Positions 8,550-16,222 of a stretch of 32,637 nt of DNA are shown in pieces. Every line of letters begins with the position of its first letter. Position 1 is the stretch's first letter. The notes below the pieces were generated by a model. It ran no database searches and was not told the DNA's origin. It was given only the letters and a program-made list of their open reading frames with translations. Location: positions 1 to 32,637 of the forward strand of contig JAFAPI010000152.1 in assembly GCA_019247195.1 (NCBI GenBank), written 5' to 3'. Position numbers and translations under genes: made by a program. The stretch comes from Gammaproteobacteria bacterium. Lineage in GTDB: Bacteria > Pseudomonadota > Gammaproteobacteria > Steroidobacterales > Steroidobacteraceae.

Positions 8550-9468
8550 GCCTGCGCCGTGTCTGTGCGTCGAGCTGCTCGCGCCTCAGCAGGAACACCC
8601 CACCCCCACCCCGCTCGAACGCGAGCCATACGAACGGCAGGCGGAAGGCCCGTCGTACCGCGTGCTGCGTGTTACCCACCTCGACGATGAGCACACCGCC
8701 GGGCCGCAGATGGCGGGCCGCCTGACCGAGGATCACCCGCACCGCATCGAGCCCGCTGCGCCCGGCGGCGAGCGCAAGGCGCGGCTCGTGCCGATACTCG
8801 GGCGGCAGGCCCCGCAGTTCGCGCGTACCCACGTACGGCGGGTTGGCGAGGATCATATCGTAGCGGCGCCCGCGCAGGGCGCGGAAATAGTCCGACTTGA
8901 TCAGATGCACGCGGCGCTTGAGGCGATGGCGCGCCACGTTCTCGGCCGCCAGCGCCAGGGCCGGGGCCGACACGTCGACCGCATCGACACGCGCGCGTGG
9001 CAGCGCCCGCGCGGTCGCAATCGCGATGCAGCCGCTGCCGGTGCCGACGTCGAGCACGCGCCGCACCTGCGCGGCATCCACCCACGGCCCGAAACGCCGC
9101 TCGATGAGCTCCGCGAGCGGCGAACGCGGGATGAGGGCGCGCGGGTCCACCTTGATAGGGATACCGGCGAACCAGGTGATGCCGGTGAGATATACCGCCG
9201 GCACACGCGCACGGATGCGTTGCTCCAGCAGCTGCGCCAGGCGCTGCTGCGCCGCGGCGCCCGCGCGCCGGCGATAGTGGGCGGCGCCGGCGTTGAGGGG
9301 CAGCTGCAGCGCATGCAGGACCAGCGCCGCCGCCTCGTCCCGTGCGTTGTCGGTGCCGTGGCCGAAGAACACGCGTGCCCGCCGCAAGCGCCGCGCGGTG
9401 CGCCCGATGAGCTGCGCGACGGTGGGGGCAGCGCCGATCCGCGCGGGGCTGTGAAATAATTCGCTCAT
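8539..9468 (-). CDS. prmB: 50S ribosomal protein L3 glutamine methyltransferase
   Basis: PrmB N5-methylates a glutamine of ribosomal protein L3 using S-adenosylmethionine. The 309-residue product has an N-terminal helical domain, a SAM-binding motif [13 protein letters not shown] (about 139-150) and the catalytic NPPY (209-212) that binds the target glutamine. [10 protein letters not shown] (about 113-122) favours PrmB over the release-factor enzyme PrmC. The ATG at 9468 is the only nearby start that keeps the conserved [20 protein letters not shown] start of the domain. Its start codon overlaps the divergent SCO1 start codon in a shared CATG, so any leader and promoter must lie inside SCO1. 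No strong Shine-Dalgarno is visible. Confidence 0.93.
   Translation of the reverse strand: MSELFHSPARIGAAPTVAQLIGRTARRLRRARVFFGHGTDNARDEAAALVLHALQLPLNAGAAHYRRRAGAAAQQRLAQLLEQRIRARVPAVYLTGITWFAGIPIKVDPRALIPRSPLAELIERRFGPWVDAAQVRRVLDVGTGSGCIAIATARALPRARVDAVDVSAPALALAAENVARHRLKRRVHLIKSDYFRALRGRRYDMILANPPYVGTRELRGLPPEYRHEPRLALAAGRSGLDAVRVILGQAARHLRPGGVLIVEVGNTQHAVRRAFRLPFVWLAFERGGGGVFLLRREQLDAQTRRRHVR
9452..9460 (+). promoter_or_regulatory. Extended -10 element for the SCO1 gene
   Basis: TGA-AATAAT (extended -10; hexamer 9455-9460 matches 5 of 6 bases of TATAAT) ends six bases before the ATG at 9467. With usual spacing, transcription would start on the A of the ATG, giving a leaderless mRNA. No clear -35 or Shine-Dalgarno is present. 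The element lies inside the start of prmB. Confidence 0.4.
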
Positions 9469-10087
9469 GCAATCGACACCGGTCCGCGTGCTCCTGGTGT
9501 GCGCGGCGCTTCTGGCCGCGGCGGGCGGGTTCTGGCTGGCGCGACAACTTGACAGGCCCGCCCCGCAGCTGGCAAGCGGCACCTGGCTGCCAAGCGGCAA
9601 ACCGATCGACGCGTTCACGCTGCGCGACACGCGCGGACGCGCCTTCACGCTCGCGCAGCTGCGCGGCGCACCGGCGCTCATTTTCTTCGGCTTTACGCAC
9701 TGTCCGGATGTATGCCCCAACACGCTCGCCAAGCTGGCAGCGCTCGCCGGGCGGCGTGATGTGCCCGCGCCACGCGTACTGTTCGTGAGCATCGACCCCG
9801 AGCGCGACACGCCGGAGGTGTTGGCGCGCTACGTGCACGCCTTCAATCCCGGTTTCGAGGGGCTAACCGGGGAGCCGAGCGCGCTGCGCGCGCTCGCCGC
9901 GCGCTTCGGCGTCGCGCTGAACCGCGTCGAGCTTCCCGGCGGCGACTACACGATGGACCACTCCGCGGTGCTGTTTCTCACCGACCGGCAGGCGCAGATC
10001 GTCGCGGTATTCACCCCACCGTTCGAGGTGGCCGCGCTGGCCAGCGACCTGCAGCGCGCAGCGCCGTACCTGCGCGGCCGCTCATGA
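9467..10087 (+). CDS. SCO1/SenC/PrrC family copper metallochaperone
   Basis: SCO1/SenC proteins deliver copper to the CuA site of cytochrome c oxidase and act as thiol redox proteins on the periplasmic side of the membrane. The 206-residue product has one N-terminal membrane anchor (about 7-25) and a thioredoxin fold with the copper site CPDVC (C79, C83) and distal ligand His165 in MDHSA, so all three copper ligands are present. FVSIDPERDTPEVL is a further family signature. The stop overlaps the psd start by 4 bases, so the two are translationally coupled. No oxidase genes are in view. Confidence 0.93.
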   Translation: MQSTPVRVLLVCAALLAAAGGFWLARQLDRPAPQLASGTWLPSGKPIDAFTLRDTRGRAFTLAQLRGAPALIFFGFTHCPDVCPNTLAKLAALAGRRDVPAPRVLFVSIDPERDTPEVLARYVHAFNPGFEGLTGEPSALRALAARFGVALNRVELPGGDYTMDHSAVLFLTDRQAQIVAVFTPPFEVAALASDLQRAAPYLRGRS

Positions 10088-10950
10088 CCGGGCCGGACAG
10101 CGCCAGCGCGCGCGCCTTCGTCGCACTCCAGTATCTGCTGCCCCAACACGCCCTGACGGCGCTGGTGCACCGCCTGGCGCGGGTACGGACGCCGCTGGTG
10201 AAGAATGCGCTCATCGACGCCTTCGTGCGCCATTACCGCCCCGACCTCAGCGAGGCGCAGGAGCCGGAGGCGCGCCGCTACGAGACATTCAATGACTTCT
10301 TCACGCGCGCACTGCGGGACTCCGCCCGGCCGATCGATGCCGAACCGGACGCGGTCGTCTCGCCGGTCGACGGCAGCGTCAGTCAGCTCGGGCGGCTGGA
10401 TGGTGCGTGCCTGCTGCAGGCCAAGGGCCATGCCTTCACCCTCGATGCCCTCCTCGATGCGGAGCCTCAGTGGTGCAGCCGCTTCCGCGACGGGGCCTTC
10501 GCTACGCTCTACCTCGCCCCTTATAACTACCACCGCGTGCACATGCCCCTCGCCGGCTCGCTGCGCGCCGCGTGGTACGTGCCGGGTCAGCTCTTCAGCG
10601 TCAACGCCACCACCGCGGCCAGCGTTCCCGGACTCTTCGCGCGCAACGAGCGCGTGGCGCTGCTCTTTGAGGACGGCCCGCTCAGTTTCGTGCTCGTGCT
10701 GGTGGGAGCGCTGTTCGTCGGCAGTATCTCTACGCTCTGGCACGGCGTCGTGACCCCGCGCACCGTGCGACGGCGCGCCTCACTCCCCGTGCCGCCGGCG
10801 CAGACCCTGGCCAAGGGCGCGGAGGTGGGCCGCTTCAACATGGGTTCGACGGTCATCCTGCTGCTGCCCGCCGGCAGCGTCGAATGGGTGGCGAGCCTGG
10901 GTGCCGGCGCGGAAGTGCGCGTCGGGCGGTGCATCGGGCACAGGCCGTGA
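10084..10950 (+). CDS. psd: Phosphatidylserine decarboxylase proenzyme
   Basis: Psd converts phosphatidylserine to phosphatidylethanolamine at the inner membrane. It cleaves itself at a Gly-Ser bond, turning the serine into the pyruvoyl cofactor. The 288-residue product has the processing motif as MGST with Ser255, close to the E. coli position, and the conserved FNDFFTRALRDSARPID, VSPVDGSVSQLG and APYNYHRVHMP segments. Length is normal. It overlaps the upstream SCO1 gene (ATGA) and the downstream epmA (GTGA) by 4 bases each, making a tight three-gene unit. Linkage of psd and epmA also occurs in enterobacteria. Confidence 0.96.
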   Translation: MTGPDSASARAFVALQYLLPQHALTALVHRLARVRTPLVKNALIDAFVRHYRPDLSEAQEPEARRYETFNDFFTRALRDSARPIDAEPDAVVSPVDGSVSQLGRLDGACLLQAKGHAFTLDALLDAEPQWCSRFRDGAFATLYLAPYNYHRVHMPLAGSLRAAWYVPGQLFSVNATTAASVPGLFARNERVALLFEDGPLSFVLVLVGALFVGSISTLWHGVVTPRTVRRRASLPVPPAQTLAKGAEVGRFNMGSTVILLLPAGSVEWVASLGAGAEVRVGRCIGHRP

Positions 10951-11909
10951 CGGCGTGCGCGGACTGGCGCCCGAGCGCCACCAGCGAGCAGCTGCGCGCA
11001 CGCGCCGCTGCGCTGGCCCGGGTGCGGACCTTTTTTGCCGCACGCGGCGTGCTCGAGGTCGAGACGCCGCTTCTGCTGCATGCGGCCGTGACGGATGTTC
11101 ACCTGCACTCCCTCAGCGTCCAGCTCGGCGTCGGTCGCCGAATGTTCCTTCAGACCTCGCCCGAGTACGCCATGAAGCGACTGCTCGCCGCCGGCAGCGG
11201 TGACATCTACCAGGTGTGCCGCGTGGTCCGCGGCGGTGAGAGCGGCACCCTGCACAACCCCGAGTTCACGCTCATCGAGTGGTACCGCCTCGGCTTTGCG
11301 CTACCCCGGCTGATGGAGGAAGTGGAGACGCTCGTCCGCGAGCTGCTCGGCGCACGTCTCGACGCCCCGACACGGCGGATCAGCTACCAGCAGGCCTTCC
11401 GCGCCGAGCTGGGTGTCGATCCGCTCGGCGCAAGCCTCGCCGAGCTCGCCGAGGCCGCCCGCGGCCTAGCGCCGCAGGGTGGTCAGCTGAGCCGCGACGA
11501 GTATCTCGAGCTGTTGATGGCGCTGCGTGTCGGTCCGCGCCTGGGTGCGGGGGGACTGACGTTCGTCTACGGTTACCCGGCGAGCCAGGCCGCGCTCGCC
11601 CGGCTCGATCCGGCCGCGCCGGGGACGGCGGCGCGCTTCGAACTGTACGCGGCGGGAGTCGAGCTCGCTAACGGCTTCCATGAACTTGCCGACCCGCTCG
11701 AGCAAAGGCGGCGTTTCGACGCGGACAATGCCGAACGGCGCCGGCGCGGGCTGCCGCTGATCGAGCCGGATGTGCGCCTGCTCGCGGCGCTCGAGGCCGG
11801 CCTGCCGGACTGTGCGGGTGTCGCGCTCGGCCTTGACCGGCTGCTGCTCCTCGCCAGCGGCGCGCGGCACCTCGACGAGGTACTCGCGTTCCCCAGCGCG
11901 CGGGCCTGA
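10947..11909 (+). CDS. epmA: Elongation factor P (R)-beta-lysine ligase
   Basis: EpmA (PoxA/GenX/YjeA) is a class II lysyl-tRNA synthetase paralogue that attaches (R)-beta-lysine to Lys34 of EF-P. The 320-residue product has only the catalytic domain, with no anticodon-binding domain. Motif 2 is HNPEFTLIEWYR and motif 3 is GVALGLDRLLLL. The GTG at 10947, overlapping the psd stop as GTGA, gives the usual family length; an in-frame ATG at 10884 lies inside psd and would add 21 unlike residues. Its substrate EF-P is encoded at 13358-13927. The partner EpmB, which makes beta-lysine, is not in the window. Confidence 0.95.
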   Translation: MTACADWRPSATSEQLRARAAALARVRTFFAARGVLEVETPLLLHAAVTDVHLHSLSVQLGVGRRMFLQTSPEYAMKRLLAAGSGDIYQVCRVVRGGESGTLHNPEFTLIEWYRLGFALPRLMEEVETLVRELLGARLDAPTRRISYQQAFRAELGVDPLGASLAELAEAARGLAPQGGQLSRDEYLELLMALRVGPRLGAGGLTFVYGYPASQAALARLDPAAPGTAARFELYAAGVELANGFHELADPLEQRRRFDADNAERRRRGLPLIEPDVRLLAALEAGLPDCAGVALGLDRLLLLASGARHLDEVLAFPSARA

Positions 11910-11933
11910 GGCGCAGCCCGAGCGGCGATGAGG

Positions 11934-11939
11934 CACAAT
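11934..11939 (+). promoter_or_regulatory. -10-like hexamer before the fRMsr gene
   Basis: CACAAT (4 of 6 to consensus) ends six bases before the ATG at 11946, so transcription would start on the start codon. No Shine-Dalgarno sequence precedes the ATG. Weak match, but the placement is the same as at the SCO1 gene. Confidence 0.25.
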
Positions 11940-11945
11940 CGGCAC

Positions 11946-12455
11946 ATGCACGCCGTGCGCCGCTATGCCTTTGAAGACAAGGCCGCCGACTACCGCGCCC
12001 TCGCAGCCGAGCTCGGGGCGCTGCTCGCCGGCGAGCGCGACCTCATCGCCAACGCCGCCAACACGGCCGCACTTCTTTACGAGGCGCTGCCCGAGGTCAA
12101 TTGGGCGGGCTTCTACTTCCTGCGCGGGCAGGAGCTGGTCGTCGGGCCCTTCCAGGGAAAGCCGGCCTGCGTGCGCATTGCCCTCGGGCGAGGCGTGTGC
12201 GGTACCGCTGCGGCGGAGCGGCGCACGCTGCTGGTGCCCGACGTGCACGCCTTCCCCGGCCACATCGCCTGCGACAGCGCCTCGCGCGCGGAGCTGGTGG
12301 TGCCGCTGCAGTGCGCGGACGAGCTGGTCGGGGTCCTGGACCTCGACAGCCCGCGCAGCGGCCGCTTCGACGCCGAGGACGCCCTCGGAGTTGAGGCGCT
12401 CGCCGAGCGCTTCGTCTCCGCCAGCCATATTCCGTCGGCCCGCGCGGCGCGATGA
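11946..12455 (+). CDS. msrC: Free methionine-(R)-sulfoxide reductase, GAF domain
   Basis: This enzyme reduces free methionine-(R)-sulfoxide and is part of repair after oxidation. The 169-residue product is a single GAF domain closely like E. coli YebR: NWAGFY, GPFQGKPACVRI, GRGVCGTAA, DVHAFPGHIACDSASRAELVVPL, GVLDLDS. The three redox cysteines are all present (C75, C85, C109, each offset by 9 from E. coli C84, C94, C118). The ATG at 11946 is chosen over the one at 11928 because family members start near here and a -10-like element lies in the right place. The stop overlaps the rarD start by 4 bases. Confidence 0.92.
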   Translation: MHAVRRYAFEDKAADYRALAAELGALLAGERDLIANAANTAALLYEALPEVNWAGFYFLRGQELVVGPFQGKPACVRIALGRGVCGTAAAERRTLLVPDVHAFPGHIACDSASRAELVVPLQCADELVGVLDLDSPRSGRFDAEDALGVEALAERFVSASHIPSARAAR

Positions 12456-13354
12456 GCCGGCCGCGCCTGAGCGCGCGCGGCCTCGCGGCCGGCGCGGCGG
12501 CCTTTACCATCTGGGGTGCGCTGCCGCTCTATCTCTACCCGCTGCGTGCCGTGCCCGCGACCCAGGTGATCGCACACCGCATCTGCTGGTCGTGCGCATT
12601 CATCCTCGGCTGGATGCTGCTGCGGCGCGAGCTGGGGCGCGTGAGCAGCATCTTCGGGCATCCGCGCCTGCTCGGCGGGCTGGCCATCACCGCATTGCTG
12701 ATCAGCAACAACTGGCTGATCTACGTGTGGAGCGTCAGCCACGGCCACATCGTCGAGGCGAGCCTCGGCTACTACATCAACCCACTGGTGAACGTGCTGC
12801 TCGGCGTGGTGGTGCTGCGGGAGCGCCTGAACCGTACGCAGGGGGTCGCGATCGGGCTCGCCGCGGCTGCCGTGCTCTACCTGGCAATCGAGGCGGGCCG
12901 GCCACCATGGATCGCCTGCGCGCTGGCACTGAGCTTCTCGCTGTATGGCCTGGTGCGCAAGACGATCAGCGTGGATGCGCTGCCAGGTCTGGCCACCGAG
13001 ACGCTGTTGCTGCTGCCCTGGGCGCTCGTGTACCTCGTCGTGTGTGCCGCCTCAGGCAGCGGCGCCTTCGGGCGCGGCGGGACGGCGGTGACGCTGGTGC
13101 TGGTCGGCAGCGGCCTGGTCACGGCCGTGCCACTCTTTCTCTTTGCCTACGGGGCCCGGGCCCTGCCCTACTCCACCATCGGCGTGCTGCAGTACATCGG
13201 CCCGAGTCTGCAGCTCATTGCCGGTGTACTCGTCTTCCACGAACGCTTCGGCGGCGCGCGCCTCGCCGGCTTCGTGCTGATCTGGAGTGCGCTACTGCTC
13301 TATGCGCTCGACGGGGTGCGTGCGGCGCGGCTGGGGCGGCCGGCGGCCGCCTGA
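12452..13354 (+). CDS. rarD: EamA-family transporter RarD
   Basis: RarD belongs to the drug/metabolite transporter superfamily; its substrate is not established (the name comes from chloramphenicol sensitivity in other bacteria). The 300-residue product is strongly hydrophobic, with about ten membrane segments in two EamA halves. It has family signatures in AAFTIWGALPLYLYPLRAV, ISNNWLIYVWSV and SLGYYINPLVNVLLGVV, and a second half with YSTIGVLQYIGPSLQL. It starts at an ATGA overlap with the fRMsr gene and ends three bases before the convergent efp stop, with no hairpin terminator between. Confidence 0.92.
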   Translation: MSRPRLSARGLAAGAAAFTIWGALPLYLYPLRAVPATQVIAHRICWSCAFILGWMLLRRELGRVSSIFGHPRLLGGLAITALLISNNWLIYVWSVSHGHIVEASLGYYINPLVNVLLGVVVLRERLNRTQGVAIGLAAAAVLYLAIEAGRPPWIACALALSFSLYGLVRKTISVDALPGLATETLLLLPWALVYLVVCAASGSGAFGRGGTAVTLVLVGSGLVTAVPLFLFAYGARALPYSTIGVLQYIGPSLQLIAGVLVFHERFGGARLAGFVLIWSALLLYALDGVRAARLGRPAAA

Positions 13355-13357
13355 AGG

Positions 13358-13927
13358 CTACTGCTTGCCGCGCGAGATGTATTCGCCGGTGCGCGTGTCG
13401 ATGCGGATGACCTCGCCCTCATTGATGAACAGCGGCACCCGCACCACCGCGCCGGTCTCGAGCTTGGCCGGCTTCTGACCGCCGGTCGCGGTGTCGCCGC
13501 GCAGCCCGGGGTCAGTCTCGATGATCTTCAGTTCGATGTGCGGCGGCGGGGTGACGACCAGCGGCACGTTGTTCCACAGGGTGACGATGCAGACCACGCC
13601 ATCCTTCAGCCACTGCGCGTTGTCGCCGACCGCAGCCTTGCCGGCCGTGTACTGCTCGAAGTTCTCCGGCACCATGAAGTGCCAGAAGTCACCGTCCTGG
13701 TAGAGGTACTGCATCTCGGTGTCGACCACGTCCGCAGCCTCGAGCGATTCGCCGGAGCGGAAGGTGCGCTCGATGGTGCGGCCGGTCTTGAGATTGCGCA
13801 CCTTGATGCGGTTGAAAGCCTGGCCCTTGCCCGGCTTGACGAACTCGTTCTCGATTACCGTGTACGGATCGCCGTCGAGCAGTACCTTCAGACCGCCGCG
13901 GATCTCGCTGGTGGTATAGCTGGCCAT
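13358..13927 (-). CDS. efp: Translation elongation factor P
   Basis: EF-P binds between the P and E sites and rescues ribosomes stalled at polyproline. The 189-residue product has the three beta-barrel domains of EF-P. The tip loop reads [11 protein letters not shown], with Lys34 at the site that EpmA modifies, so this is the beta-lysylated type and not the arginine-modified type. Further signatures are DGDFWHFM and [16 protein letters not shown]. The ATG at 13927 gives [12 protein letters not shown], the usual start. The gene is monocistronic and convergent with rarD. Confidence 0.97.
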   Translation of the reverse strand: MASYTTSEIRGGLKVLLDGDPYTVIENEFVKPGKGQAFNRIKVRNLKTGRTIERTFRSGESLEAADVVDTEMQYLYQDGDFWHFMVPENFEQYTAGKAAVGDNAQWLKDGVVCIVTLWNNVPLVVTPPPHIELKIIETDPGLRGDTATGGQKPAKLETGAVVRVPLFINEGEVIRIDTRTGEYISRGKQ

Positions 13928-13976
13928 GTGTCTCTCGCGCTGCAGGGCCTGCGGTAGCGGGCCAAAAAGGCCGCGT

Positions 13977-13982
13977 ATCATA
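13977..13982 (-). promoter_or_regulatory. -10 element of efp
   Basis: TATGAT on the minus strand (5 of 6 to consensus) would start transcription near 13970, giving a leader of about 43 bases. No good -35 is seen. The leader opens with a short GGCC-TTTTT-GGCC stem-loop (about 13960-13972). Confidence 0.4.
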
Positions 13983-14059
13983 GCGGCATCGCCCTACCCC
14001 CGCCAGTTCACGCCGCCCCGACCGGTGCGGGGCGCGCGGGAAACCGCTGGCCTGAGGCT

Positions 14060-14091
14060 GCAATGTTGCGCTACCGCGCGCGATGTTGCGC
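14060..14091 (+). repeat. Tandem 12-bp direct repeat in the efp-fimX gap
   Basis: GCaATGTTGCGC (14060-14071) and GCgATGTTGCGC (14080-14091) differ at one base and are 20 bp apart, close to two helical turns, so both copies face the same side of the DNA. They lie about 60 and 80 bp upstream of the predicted fimX transcription start, where activator sites are often found. Apart from this, the gap 13928-14176 holds the two divergent promoters and nothing else that I can recognise. Confidence 0.5.
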
Positions 14092-14134
14092 ACCCAGACC
14101 GCGAGGTCGCTCACGAAGCGCGCCACAGGGCGGG

Positions 14135-14143
14135 TGCTAGAAT
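14135..14143 (+). promoter_or_regulatory. Extended -10 promoter of the FimX-like gene
   Basis: TGC-TAGAAT (5 of 6 in the hexamer, with the TGn extension) predicts a start near 14150, about 27 bases before the gene. No -35 is needed for an extended -10 and none is obvious. The gene then has a GGAGG Shine-Dalgarno at 14168-14172. Confidence 0.5.
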
Positions 14144-14176
14144 CGGTTAACTCAGGTAACGCATCGTGGAGGATGT

Positions 14177-16222
14177 GTGACCGAGGCGACGGCCGTACCG
14201 CTCATCGTGCTCAGTACCGCACGGGACGCGGTCGAGGCCATCAACAGTACTCTGCGCCGGGCCGGACAACCGGTGCACTGCACCTGGCTGCCGGCGCTGC
14301 GCGATCTGGGCGATGCGCTGACGCAGCTCAATCCCCAGATGCTGCTCCAGTCCGCGCCCATGCCCGATGAGCTCGAGGCGGCGGTGCGCCTGCGTGACAA
14401 GCTCGCGCCGGGGGTGCCGCTGCTGGTGCTCGCCGCCGCCCCCCTCGATGAGGCGCAGATGGCGGACGCGATGCTGCGCGGCGCGCACGACGTGGTGACC
14501 CTGGCACAGCCGCAGCGGCTGCAGGCCGTCGTGCAGCGCGAGCTGCAGGCCTATCGCACCGCGCGTGCCCTCGAGGCCACACTCAAGACCGCCAATGTGG
14601 CCCGTAGCCAGCTCGAGACGGTGCTGCAGCGCTCCAACGATGCCATCGCCCAGGTGCAGGAGGGCATCGTTATCGAGGCCAACCCCGCCTGGCACGAGCT
14701 GTACGGACTGGTGGAGGGGGTGGTCGGGCAGCCGGTCATGGACCTGTTCGATGAGTCGACGCACGCGGCATTGCGCGGCGCCCTGGCTGCCTGTCAGCAG
14801 GGACGCTGGAGCGATCACGCGTTGCGCGCTAATGCCCTGCTGTCCGATGGCACCGTGCTGCCGCTGGGGATCACTCTCGCCCTAGGCGAGCACGAGGGCG
14901 AGCCGTGCGTGCGACTGGTGGTGCCGTCACGCCCGCGCGAGCAGCTGGCGGCGGCCGCCGCCGCGCTCACCGCCCGCGCCGAGCCCGGCGCGCTGCTGCA
15001 GCGCGCGGAGTTGCTGCGCGCACTCGCGGAGCGCCTCGCCAAGCCGTCCCCGGGTGGCATGCGCTGCGCGGCGCTGTTGCGCATCGACAAGTTTGCCACC
15101 CTGGAGCGCGAAGTCGGCGCCAGCGCCAGCGAGGAAGTGCTGGATGAGGTCGCGCGGCTGCTCAAGGAGTCGCTGCATCCCAAGGAGCTGGTCGGACGTT
15201 TCGGCGGCACTCGCCTGCTCGCGCTGCTCGAGCGCGGCAACGAGCAGGACATCAATGCCTGGAGCGAGCGTCTGCTGTCGCGGGTGCAGCGACACGCCAT
15301 GCGCATCAACGACAAGACGGTCTCGGTCACCTGCACGATCGGCCTGTCGGTAATCCCGCCAGCCGAGCCGCAGCTCGATGCGGTGCTGGCCGACGCGCTG
15401 GAGAGCGCGCGCAAGGGTGCGAGCCGAGGCGGCAACCAGAGCGTTGGCTCCACCCGCGCCGACAACGACAGCCGCGTCATGTCCTACGACGCAGTGTGGG
15501 TCAAGCACATCAAAGCCGCACTGATGGAAAACCGCTTCCGCCTGGTGCAGCAGCCGATCGCCAGCCTGCAGGGCGACGACCCCGGCATGTTCGACGTGCT
15601 GGTGCGCATGATTGACCCGCAGGGCCGCGAGGTGCTGCCCTCCGAGTTCATGGCCGCCGCGGCGCGCAATGACCTGATGAAAAACATCGACCGCTGGGTG
15701 GTCGGTGCCTCCCTCTCCTACGCTGCGCAAAAGAAGCCGGAGTGCCTCTTCGTGCGGCTGTCACGCGACACGGCGCGCGACGACTCGTTCATCGATTGGC
15801 TCGACAACCATCTGAAGAGCAGCCGCGCCGAGCCGCGTCGCCTGTGCTTCCAGGTCACCGAGGAGACCGGGGCGGCCCACATCGGCGAGGTGAAGAACCT
15901 GGCGACCGAGCTGCGACGGCGCAAGTTCCGCTGTGCGCTCGAGGGTTTCGGTGGCGGGCGCAACAGTGGTGCGCTGCTGGAGACGATGCCGCTCGACTTC
16001 GTGAAGATCCACGGCACGCTGGTGCAAGGTCTGACCGGCGACCCGCAGCTGCAGCAGCGGGTGCGGCTGTTGGTCGAGGCGGCGGGCAAGCTGCGCATCC
16101 AGACTGTGGCCGAACGCGTCGAGGATGCGAATACGATGGCCGTGCTGTGGCAGATCGGCGTGCAGTACATCCAGGGCTACTTCGTCAACCAGCCCGAAGC
16201 GGTGGTGCTGAGCGCCCGCTAG
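14177..16222 (+). CDS. FimX-like degenerate GGDEF/EAL c-di-GMP receptor
   Basis: The 681-residue protein has the FimX order: a REC-like domain without a phosphoacceptor Asp (about 8-125), a short coiled coil, a PAS domain (about 145-250), a GGDEF domain (about 290-425) and an EAL domain (about 440-680). The GGDEF site reads GGTRL (343-347). The EAL motif reads DVL (473-475), the DD of DDFG is LE (LEGFG, 588-592), and the catalytic Asn is lost (VRLS, 526-529). Neither diguanylate cyclase nor phosphodiesterase activity is expected. [14 protein letters not shown] near the C-terminus matches FimX. FimX-type proteins bind c-di-GMP through EAL and control type IV pilus assembly. The start is GTG, 4 bases after GGAGG. 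The exact orthology needs a tree. Confidence 0.82.
   Translation: MTEATAVPLIVLSTARDAVEAINSTLRRAGQPVHCTWLPALRDLGDALTQLNPQMLLQSAPMPDELEAAVRLRDKLAPGVPLLVLAAAPLDEAQMADAMLRGAHDVVTLAQPQRLQAVVQRELQAYRTARALEATLKTANVARSQLETVLQRSNDAIAQVQEGIVIEANPAWHELYGLVEGVVGQPVMDLFDESTHAALRGALAACQQGRWSDHALRANALLSDGTVLPLGITLALGEHEGEPCVRLVVPSRPREQLAAAAAALTARAEPGALLQRAELLRALAERLAKPSPGGMRCAALLRIDKFATLEREVGASASEEVLDEVARLLKESLHPKELVGRFGGTRLLALLERGNEQDINAWSERLLSRVQRHAMRINDKTVSVTCTIGLSVIPPAEPQLDAVLADALESARKGASRGGNQSVGSTRADNDSRVMSYDAVWVKHIKAALMENRFRLVQQPIASLQGDDPGMFDVLVRMIDPQGREVLPSEFMAAAARNDLMKNIDRWVVGASLSYAAQKKPECLFVRLSRDTARDDSFIDWLDNHLKSSRAEPRRLCFQVTEETGAAHIGEVKNLATELRRRKFRCALEGFGGGRNSGALLETMPLDFVKIHGTLVQGLTGDPQLQQRVRLLVEAAGKLRIQTVAERVEDANTMAVLWQIGVQYIQGYFVNQPEAVVLSAR

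Noticed and set aside
13355-13357. A terminator between rarD and efp.
   Set aside because: Only 3 bases separate the two stop codons and no hairpin with a T-run is present.
11965-13410. A 481-codon plus-strand frame across fRMsr and rarD.
   Set aside because: Both overlapped genes have clear family motifs; this frame gives Arg/Ala/Pro-rich sequence.
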